A program made the translations under genes and the position numbers. This document shows positions 56,278-64,000 of a DNA stretch of 64,000 bases, piece after piece; within the stretch, counting starts at the first letter, position 1; each line of letters opens with the position of its first letter. The notes under the pieces were generated by a model. That model made no database searches. It had not been told where the DNA came from and saw nothing but the letters and a program-made list of their open reading frames with translations. Origin of the DNA: Thiothrix nivea DSM 5205 (GTDB taxonomy: Bacteria > Pseudomonadota > Gammaproteobacteria > Thiotrichales > Thiotrichaceae); contig NZ_JH651384.1 of NCBI RefSeq assembly GCF_000260135.1, positions 1,491,693 to 1,555,692 on the forward strand, in the 5' to 3' direction.

Positions 56278-59200
56278 CTATTGGACGACACCCAAAATAA
56301 GCAGCCCCCCAGACCAATCCGCCACATACACTTTTGAACCATCATTAGAAAGTTGCACTCTCAATGCATTACCCGGCGTATTGAAACTACTAATCAAAGC
56401 AGGATTGTTCGCTGTACTAATATCCACCATATGTAAGCCCGCGCTAGAGTCTGCGACAAAAGCTATTGTCTCGTCGTTGGAAAGGTCGATACCCTGTATT
56501 GAGCTTAATGCACTGTATTCGCCCAGCAAAGAAAGTGAACTCGGATTTGTAATGTCCACAACCTTCATACCACCGCTCTGCGCGGCAACGAATGCCTTGC
56601 TTTCATCGGAAGATAATGTCAGATATCGTGCATAATCTGCTTGGATGCTTCCGATAATTGAGATATTTTCTGGGTTACGGACATCAAGCACCTTCATGCC
56701 TCCCGAATGGGCAGCGACATACAGCTTTTCACCGTCACCTGAAAGTTTTGATGCCCAAACTACCCCTAGCCCACTTACTTTACCCAGTGAAGACATACTT
56801 CCCAGATTAGAAATATCAACAGCATCTATACCATCACTAACATTGGACAAATAGGCTACTTTCTCATCTTTGGAAAGGGTTACTCCCCATGTCTCCCCAC
56901 TTGTTATCGAATAAGTACCTGATAACGAAGGGCTGGCAGGATTACTGACATCAATGACTTTCAACCCCTTGTCAGAGTCAGCAACATAAGCCCGTTTATT
57001 ATCTGCTGACAATGTAACCCCTCGAGCCTCCCCATCAGTATCAAAACTGCTAAGCACATAAGGTTGCGCCGGGTTTGTTATGTCGAAGATGATCAACCCC
57101 GCTAAATATCCAGCGGCAAATATCTTCGTCCCGTCATTGGATAAAGCAATATCAAAAACATAGCCCCCGCTAGTCCTAATGCTGCCAAGTAACGTCATGT
57201 TGTCAGTGACTACCCGCACAAGCCTGGTTTTAGTCGCAGTATTACCAGCATTATCTGTGGCCGTATAGGTCAGCGTGTAATCCCCTGCCTCGGCGGTATT
57301 GACCGTACCACTGATATTTACGGCAACCACGCCATCAACATCATCCCTGGCTGAAGCACCGGGTTCGGTATAGGCATTGCCAACTTTGACAACGACAATG
57401 CTATCCCCGCTTAACGTAAGATGTGGAGGATCATTATCCACAATGACCGACACAGTGACGGTCACGGTATCTGTTACCTGATTGCCATCATCATCCGTCA
57501 CCGTGAGCGTAATGGTATGCGTGCCAACGCCAAAATCAGCCTTGGCGAAACTACTGGCGTTGCTGAGCACCGTACTGCCCTCCTTCCAGACATAGCTGGC
57601 GATAGTACCATCACTATCCGCAGCTTCTGCCGTCAAGGTAACAGTGTCACCCCGGTAAACAGACTGGTCTGCACCAGCATTCACCGTTGGCACAGCCCCA
57701 TCCGGTATATCGGTCACGGTAATCGTCAGGGCAACCGGCTCACTGGCTCCCTGGGTATTGGTGGCCGTTACCTGCAAATCAAAACCGCTGACCTGTTCGG
57801 CGTCCAGCAAGCTGCTATCGGCAACCGTGACATAGCCTTGCGCATCCACGGCGAATGCTTCAGAACCAGTTCCTGATAACGTAAAGCCGGTAATCGCGCT
57901 GTTGCCAATCGTCACTACCGGTACAATTGCCACACGCTCACCTACCACAGAATTCTCAATCACAGCGATACTGCTGCTCCTGAGCGTAGGCGCACTGCTG
58001 TAGACAGTGATATTGACACTGGTAGCTGCGGTACGCCCCAGGGAATTGGTTGCTTGCGCCGTCAGGCTATAGACGGCTGTGCTGGCGCGGCTCAGGTTCG
58101 CGCCTTCCGCCACTGTCACCAAACCATTGCCATCAATGGCAAACTGTTCCGCACCTTCCCCCGTCAGGGTGAACTGGACAATAGGGCTGACGCCATAACT
58201 ATAACCCAGCTTGCCCACCTTGGTTCCGGCAACACTACCCTCCAGAATACTGCTGGACATGGGGTACAGCTTGGGAACATCGTCCTTGACATTGATCTTG
58301 ATGGTTGCCGTGTTACTTTCAGCACCGTAAGCATTGCCCGCTTTCACTGTAAAACTGAGTTCTTGCCCTGCCTTGCCTTCCAGCACGCTGTTGTCAGTGA
58401 GCACCAGGGTACCATTAGCAAGAATGGCAAACCCTGCGGAATCATCCCCACTGAGTTCAAACGTGCTGGCCGGATGCAATGCATAGGTGTAACCAACAAT
58501 GCCCACCGCAGTATTGTTGGGTGTATGGATAAAAACATCCGTGGAGAAATTATTAACAACCAGGGCATTGGCGTCAGAGCTTTGCAGCACGTCAACCGTC
58601 ATGTCCACAGGCGCACTGGTTCCCCGGTCATTGGTAGCCGTGACCTGTAGGCGGTAAGTGCTGATATTGTCATTCTGGATGGGTTTTTCGTTTGAGTTGC
58701 CTGCTATGTGGATATAACCACCTGTATCCACCGTGAACCGTTCAGCCCCGATGCCACTGACAGTGAATGCGTTGATAGGCGTTAGGCCCGGATAATATCC
58801 CAACCTGCCAAGCCGGGTTCCGCCTGGTATTTCCTCCGTGATCCGCGCGTAAAATGGCGACGGCAAGGTCGGCACATCATCGTAAACCTTGATTTTCACC
58901 TGCGCCGGGCCACTGTCACCGGCTGCATTGGTGGCAATCGCCTGCAAGGTGTAGTTTGGAACCAGGGCATGATCAAACTGCGCACCCGTTTTCACTGTCA
59001 TTACCCCAGCACTACTGACGGCAAAGTTGCCCGCGCCAGTACCCACCAGACGGATTGCCGTTACCGGCGAAGCACCTGCCGTAACCGGCAAGGTTCCAAC
59101 CTCCGTACCCCCGACAGCCCCTTCAGTCACAAAGGCATCCAGTGTGCCCAACAGTGGCGAGCCATCGGCAGTTACCGTCACGTACACCGTGACCGGCAGG

Positions 59201-61062
59201 GAGTCACCGTAGTCATTGCTGCCAGTAACATACAAGGTATAAATACGTTGTGTTTCGTAGTCCAGGCTTGCCGTGGCTGACAAAGACAAAACGCCATCCG
59301 TGCCGATCTGGAAGTTTTCCGCGCCAGCACCGCTAATACGGTAGGCCGTTGGCGCCTGCTCCAGCGCACAATATTTGACTTGGCCAATAGCACTACCACG
59401 AGCCAAATCCTCCTGAATGGTGAAGCTGCCCCCCTCCAGCACCGGTTTGGCCGCCAGATTGAACATATCAGCGTAGACATTTTCACCGTTACGCATCCTG
59501 GCCATGATCGGCAGGAAGTTGTCATGATAGGGGCGGAACAACTTGCCGGTATTACCGTTAGGCGTCCACACCAAGGCGTCCAGATGGTTAATCGCGCCAT
59601 CGGCATTCATGTCATTAGACAGCAGGCAACGGGATGTCTGGTTCATCCGGGAACGCAGGGCAGCGCGTTCCCCACCCAACAAGCCCTTGCCAAGCTGGTA
59701 AGCGAACTCAGTCAGGATATTGACCTTGAAACCCAGCGCTTTGAGTTCCGCCCCTGTCACCAAAGCGTGCAGGCTGGCTTGGGAATTCACCACCCCAGAG
59801 TTGACCTGCTGGTCAGAATCCGGGTCAATATCAGCCCCTCCACGTACCCGGACAACATACAGCTTGTCGTCCTGCAAGGCAGCCCGGACAGTCCCCGGTA
59901 CAACGATGATCCCTGCCGTATAGGCCGATGAACCGTAGGATGCAGTAGTGGTGTATAGACTACTGCTGCCATCATCCAGCACGGTGTTATAACCATCGGC
60001 GTCAAACAAGTCTATTTGTGCCCCCGCCAGCGGCCCGCCTAGGATAGCTTGGCTGATATTCCAGATCACATCGAACAAAACATTGCCGCTGTAGCCCTGT
60101 TGGGGCAACTGACCACTCCAGCCGGAACTGTACTCAGTACTGCTGGTTTGGCTACCCGCACTGAACTGGGCGTAAGCCTGTACGTAGATTTCACTGTTTT
60201 CTGTCCGGTTATAGAGCACCACAGCTTCACGCTCGAAGTTATCCACCGGAACGAATTCCACACCATCCTCACTGATCACGATGTCGGCAATCTTGCCTTC
60301 CGTCAAATCGTCCAGCAGATTCAGGCTGACCATGCGCGACTGATTGGAACCAGGAACCTTGATGGTGACAATGGTATTCAGTTCATTCTTGTCAGCCGGG
60401 CTGCCAGTGTAGGCGACCTTTACCGGATAAGACCCCGGACTGACCTCTGCTCCCACGGGTATGTAGTAATGTTCCAGGAGACAATCGGCATCCTGGATGT
60501 CAAAGTTACCCACCTGCTGTGACAAATCGGTGGACAAATCCATATTCAGACTCTGATCAGTCCAGGCCAGGGTAACCTCGATATATCCCTCTTGAGTAGC
60601 AACGCCACTGCAATTTTCAGCATCACTGACCGTAATGGTGACAGACTTATCATTTTTCGCACCATCATCATCCGTGACAGTAAGATTGAGCACATGTGCG
60701 CCTGGCGGTAGCGGGTCTAACGTAAAAATGGCGTCATGACTGACAACGTTAGAACCATAGCGCCATTCATAGGCAATGATGGAACCGTCCGGATCATAAC
60801 TACTGCTACCATCCAGCCGGATAGACTCATTCTGGGCAACCGTCTGGTCACTACCCACACCCGCAACAGGAGGCTTGTTGAAAAAATATTTGGCGTCAGC
60901 AGTGATGTCCTGATTCTGATGGATCTTGTTAATGATCGGTTCTATCTGAGCGGAATAATCAATACCATTCAGTTTGGCTTGATCATTAGCTGGATTCCAT
61001 TTAATCAGATCACCGGAATCAATGACATTATCGCCATTAATATCGCCATTACTCGCTAAATT
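56278..61062 (-). pseudogene. Large PKD/cadherin/LVIVD surface protein, 3' part of an IS-interrupted gene
   Basis: The frame is open from the IS66 boundary to 56278 (about 1,594 residues). In order: a dockerin-like loop (NGDINGDNVIDSGDL, just after the insertion) and a PKD domain (60858-60619). Next is a region with VNILTEFAYQLGKGLLG and a second loop (NADGAINHLDAL). Then about six cadherin-like repeats (59370-57720), a second PKD domain (57690-57435) and a DUF5011-type Ig domain (57430-57210). Finally seven LVIVD repeats, likely a seven-bladed propeller, run to the end (57207-56278). The start is not here: removing the IS and one 8-bp duplication joins it in frame to 63803-64000. GTG 60858 is only an internal codon. 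Confidence 0.88.
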
Positions 61063-61103
61063 GTAACTACTCAGTTCCCTAAAAAATCAGCTACGCTATC
61101 CTT

Positions 61104-61389
61104 ATGAACCAGTTCATCCACCCCACGAGAGAAGATTTGCAGCAGTTGAGCCACGCCCAGCTGGTGGATTTGGTGTTGTCGCTGTTTGACACGATAGAAC
61201 AGCTATCGTCACTGGCAACCCGGGTAGCTGAACTGGAGGCGCAGTTGGGCAAAAACAGCAAGAATTCGCACAAACCGCCGTCATCGGATGGGCTGAAGCG
61301 CCAACCAGCCCAACCCCGTCAAGCAGGCCAACGCCCCAAAGGTGGCCAGCCGGGACACAAGGGGCATAGCCTTGTCATGCACCCATCGC
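61104..61389 (+). pseudogene. IS66-family transposase, N-terminal part
   Basis: 95 codons: a helical leader (leucine-zipper-like LSHAQLVDLVLSLFDTIEQL), then the zinc-finger/linker region with NSKNSHKPPSSDGLK and GGQPGHKGHSL. The frame stops soon after the ISAs1 insertion. It rejoins 62657-63789 in frame once the insert and one 10-bp duplication are removed, giving about 472 residues. Confidence 0.92.
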
Positions 61390-62656
61390 TAGGGCAATCG
61401 CATTAAAAACATCTTGTTTTACAATGGTCTAAATTTTAATCTTGGTAGCCCCCAGTCTGCCGGTGACAATTTTTAGCAGATAATCTTCATCCCACCCGGC
61501 ATTGAGGCGTTTGTTTTTCACACCGACCTTGATGGTTTTGTCAGTTTTAACCAGATTGAGGGCAATGTGGCGGACGACAGCCATGTTGGCGTCGCTGTTG
61601 CCGGAACGCATCCGCTGGTCATCTTCGCGGAAAGCGTAATCCAGCACCCAGTGCAGGTTGTTTTCAATGCCCCAGTGTGCCCGCACGACCTGTCCCAGCC
61701 GCTCCGGGTTGGAGGCATCCATGCTGCTGATGAAGTAACGGGTTTCTTCAGTGGTCTTATCCTTGCATTCACGGATGGCAGTGACAGCGATAATGCTGGT
61801 CAGTTTTGTCCAATGGGGATGGTCTTTCTTCAACCAGCCAATGTTGGAGGTAGCCCGCACGATGCGGGTTTCAATCCGTCCATGCCCGCCGTCATAACGG
61901 GTATGGCCAATGGGTGGGCAGGTGTTGGCCGATTCAAAAAATAGCTTCACGTCCTGATGGAGCGTGCCCTGGTTGCCTTTCAGGCTGAGCAGGTAATCGG
62001 CTTGCTGGTCGATGATCTGCCTGGCAATGGCCGTTTGGCAACCCATCGCATCCAACGTCACTACCGCTCCTGTCATGTTCAGTTGCATCAATAGTTTAGG
62101 GATGGCAGTGATTTCGTTGGATTTATCATCCACCCGCTGTTGTCCCAGCACCAATTGATTCCGGGTCGCCCAGGCACTGACCATGTAGATGGCCGCTTTG
62201 TCCGAAGCACTGTCCAGGCTGCGGCGCAGGCATTTGCCATCAATCGCGATGATTTCGCCATCACTGAGGTCGGACAGGTCAGCCACCCAGCGGCTGAAAC
62301 ATTCACTGAACTGCTGTGTGTCGATCAGGCCAAAAACCCGGCCAAAGGTATCGTGTGACGGGATGCCGTGTTGCAACCCCAACACCTCCGTGAACCATTT
62401 TCGTTTGGATTTGCCGAACAGCTCAATGGAAGCCCAGTCATCCGCCCCGCAAATCACTGCGCACAGGGTAATGAAGAAGATGTCACTGAGTTTGTGCCGC
62501 TTACGGCGGTTCAGACGTGGGTCAGGGATGGAGGCAAAATGGTCAACAATAGCGGCGGTTGGGTGGAGTTTCATGGGCTACCAAAATACCCGCAGCTAAC
62601 CCTCGGCACAGCAGTTTGTCAATAGCGTTTTAATGCGATTACCCTGCACCCATCGC
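61380..62656. mobile_element. ISAs1-family element inserted in the IS66 transposase
   Basis: The element is 61390-62646 (1,257 bp). The left end TAGGGCAATCGCATTAAAA matches the inverse of the right end CAGGGTAATCGCATTAAAA. CACCCATCGC at 61380-61389 is repeated at 62647-62656 as a 10-bp target duplication. It has one complete transposase gene, so it may still be active. Confidence 0.93.
61429..62574 (-). CDS. ISAs1-family transposase
   Basis: 381 residues, complete. The N-terminal DDE-associated domain has PDPRLNRRKRHKLSDIFFI and CGADDWASIELFGKSKR. The catalytic domain has IAIDGKCLRRS, VVTLDAMGCQTA and HWGIENNLHWVLDYAFREDD, the DDE-type signature of the family. It is transcribed opposite to the interrupted IS66 transposase. 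Confidence 0.95.
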   Translation of the reverse strand: MKLHPTAAIVDHFASIPDPRLNRRKRHKLSDIFFITLCAVICGADDWASIELFGKSKRKWFTEVLGLQHGIPSHDTFGRVFGLIDTQQFSECFSRWVADLSDLSDGEIIAIDGKCLRRSLDSASDKAAIYMVSAWATRNQLVLGQQRVDDKSNEITAIPKLLMQLNMTGAVVTLDAMGCQTAIARQIIDQQADYLLSLKGNQGTLHQDVKLFFESANTCPPIGHTRYDGGHGRIETRIVRATSNIGWLKKDHPHWTKLTSIIAVTAIRECKDKTTEETRYFISSMDASNPERLGQVVRAHWGIENNLHWVLDYAFREDDQRMRSGNSDANMAVVRHIALNLVKTDKTIKVGVKNKRLNAGWDEDYLLKIVTGRLGATKIKI

Positions 62657-63789
62657 CCGATTATGTTGAGGATTGCCGTGCCGTCGGCTACTGTGGTTGT
62701 GGCCTGCCGCTATCCGAAGCGGCTGTGGCCGTGGCTGAACGCCGCCAGCAATGGGACATCCCCGCCCCGCAAATCGTGGTGACGGAATATCGCCAGATCA
62801 TCAGCACTTGCCGTTGTGGCAAAGCCCATGCAGGGGAATTCCCCGCATCACTGCCCCCGTACATCAGTTATGGGGCACGCCTGAAAGCGTATGCGGTCGG
62901 CCTGGTTCATGGGCATTTCATCTCGCTGTCGCGGGTAACGGAGGTCATATCTGACCAATATGGCATCAAGCCTTCCGATGGCAGTGTGCAACGCTGGGTC
63001 AGCCAGGCCAGCGGCAGCCTCACCGCCACCTACGGCGACATCCGGCAAACCATCAGCACCAGCCCGGTGGCACACTTTGATGAAAGCGGTATCCGGGCCC
63101 AAGGCAAAACCCAATGGCTGCATGTGGCCGCCACCCCGGAAGCGGTGTACTACACCGCCCATGCCAAGCGGGGACAGGAAGCCATGGTCGCCGCCGGTAT
63201 CCTGCCTGTCTTCAACGGGGTTGCCGTGCATGACCACTGGAAACCTTACTTCCGCTTCGACAACGTGGTGCATGGCCTGTGTGGGGCACACCTGCTGCGT
63301 GAGCTGAACTACTTTGACGAAACCCTCCGGCACCAATGGCCTGCACAGCTCAAACAAGTCCTGGTTGATGCCAAAACCGCCGTGGCACAAGCGAGGGCAG
63401 CACAACATGACTCCCTGACGCCTGACCAGATGGCAGAACTGGGGCAGCGTTATGACCAATGGGTGAACCACGGCCTGCTGGTCTTCCCTGAACTGCCCAA
63501 AACCCACCCCAAACAGGGTAAAGCGAAGCAGCACCCGGCCAGAAACCTGTTATGCCGCTTGCGCGACTTCAAGGATTCGGTGTTGCTGTTCATCCAGCGG
63601 TTTGACGTGCCGTTTGACAACAACCTCGCCGAGCGGGCAGTGCGCCCCGTGAAAGTCAAACTCAAGGTGGCGGGCGGATTCCGGGCTATCGGTGGTGCCG
63701 ATGCCTTCTGTGTCATCCGTTCCGTTTGGGAAACCAACAAGCTGCAGGGACGGAATCCGTTTGAGTCCCTCAGATCGGTTTTGGCATAG
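62657..63789 (+). pseudogene. IS66-family transposase, C-terminal part
   Basis: About 377 codons. It has a zinc-finger-like CRAVGYCGCGLPLSE start, the helix-turn-helix ISYGARLKAYAVGLVHGHFI, and the DDE domain with VAHFDESGIRAQGKTQWLHV, FNGVAVHDHWKPYF and FDNNLAERAVRPVKVKLKVA. It lacks its own start, so it is non-functional unless expressed from the inner element. Confidence 0.92.
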
Positions 63790-63802
63790 ACTGAGTAGTT
63801 AC

Positions 63803-64000
63803 GCTAAATTTAGCAAATAATCCACATTATTCTCAATTTTCAGGGAAATATCGTCTTCACTAACCACACCAGCAGGAACTGCTGCGACTTTATCCTTAAT
63901 ATCTTGATAAACCAGCTCTGTCAGGATATTCACCGTAAAATCACGATTCTTGATTTGCTGGGCACTCAAAATACCGTGGATACTGCCAGTATTTGCCGTG
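63803..64000 (-). pseudogene. Large surface protein, upstream part (continues beyond the window)
   Basis: The minus strand is open across this stretch and encodes, among other things, NRDFTVNILTELVYQDIKDK and NNVDYLLNL. After removal of the IS66 element and one GCTAAATT copy it joins 61062 in frame (DYLLNLASNGDINGDN). VNILTELVYQ parallels VNILTEFAYQ further on, so the protein has an internal duplication. The gene starts beyond 64000. Confidence 0.85.

Larger units (their letters stand above)
61055..63810. mobile_element. IS66-family element (ISBst12-like) with 8-bp target duplication, itself interrupted
   Basis: The element runs 61063-63802. Its ends are GTAACTACTCAG at 61063-61074 and the exact inverse CTGAGTAGTTAC at 63791-63802; the GTAA start is typical of IS66. 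GCTAAATT occurs at 61055-61062 and 63803-63810 as the 8-bp duplication typical of IS66. Without the inner element and its duplication the IS is about 1,473 bp and has one transposase gene and no tnpA or tnpB, which fits the ISBst12 subgroup. Confidence 0.92.

Noticed and set aside
60858-60860. GTG at 60858 as the start of the large minus-strand surface protein
   Set aside because: The open frame and domain-like sequence (PPVAGVGSDQTVAQ, dockerin-like loop) continue upstream through the IS boundary and rejoin 63803-64000 in frame.

Overview
The window looks like a chromosomal segment of a filamentous, sulfur-storing gammaproteobacterium, most likely Thiothrix or a close relative. The reasons are a pair of secreted low-complexity proteins resembling sulfur-globule envelope proteins, a class III (PhaC/PhaE) polyhydroxyalkanoate pathway, the gammaproteobacterial tig-clpP-clpX-lon-hupB-ppiD order, and a large set of surface proteins. 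The genus is an inference from gene content; no rRNA or marker phylogeny is available here.

Layout. 1-7976: MltD-type transglycosylase (5' end missing), FHA protein, 5-formyl-THF cyclo-ligase, two sulfur-globule-like proteins, RlmJ, EVE protein, two membrane or lipoprotein unknowns, MtaB-type methylthiotransferase. 7985-16707 (minus): ppiD, two tRNA-Asp, tRNA-Val, hupB, lon, clpX, clpP, tig. 16778-17252: tRNA-Leu, -His, -Arg, -Pro. 17361-22390: phaC and phaE (minus) divergent from phaA, phaB and phaR (plus). 22450-23437: a decayed nuclease-like gene and a small MITE-like element with perfect terminal inverted repeats and flanking direct repeats.

23438-45423 is a 22-kb, one-strand island of exported proteins. 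It holds two tandem S74-chaperone/C1q-like proteins, a ~2,900-residue Ig-repeat protein, two small single-domain proteins, a calcium-repeat protein with 483-bp tandem repeats, a frameshifted two-domain protein and a 700-residue protein ending in an IPTL-CTERM-like signal. Six copies of one unnamed N-terminal domain lie in five of these proteins. Three proteins share a ~255-residue C-terminal domain that ends in two dockerin/EF-hand-like loops. Together they look like one surface-assembly system (holdfast, sheath or adhesion); this is an inference.

45762-55600: a thioredoxin-like protein, a LysM lipoprotein, pcm, surE, an Smr protein, an M12B-like metalloprotease with a GlyGly-CTERM-like tail, a lipoprotein, a short alanine dehydrogenase, a DUF1461-type protein, rpiA and ilvA. 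55629-64000 (minus): a thrombospondin-type-3 protein and a very large PKD/cadherin/LVIVD surface-protein gene that runs off the window. That gene is broken by an IS66-family element, which is itself broken by an ISAs1-family element. Target-site duplications of 8 and 10 bp are visible, so the original genes can be reconstructed.
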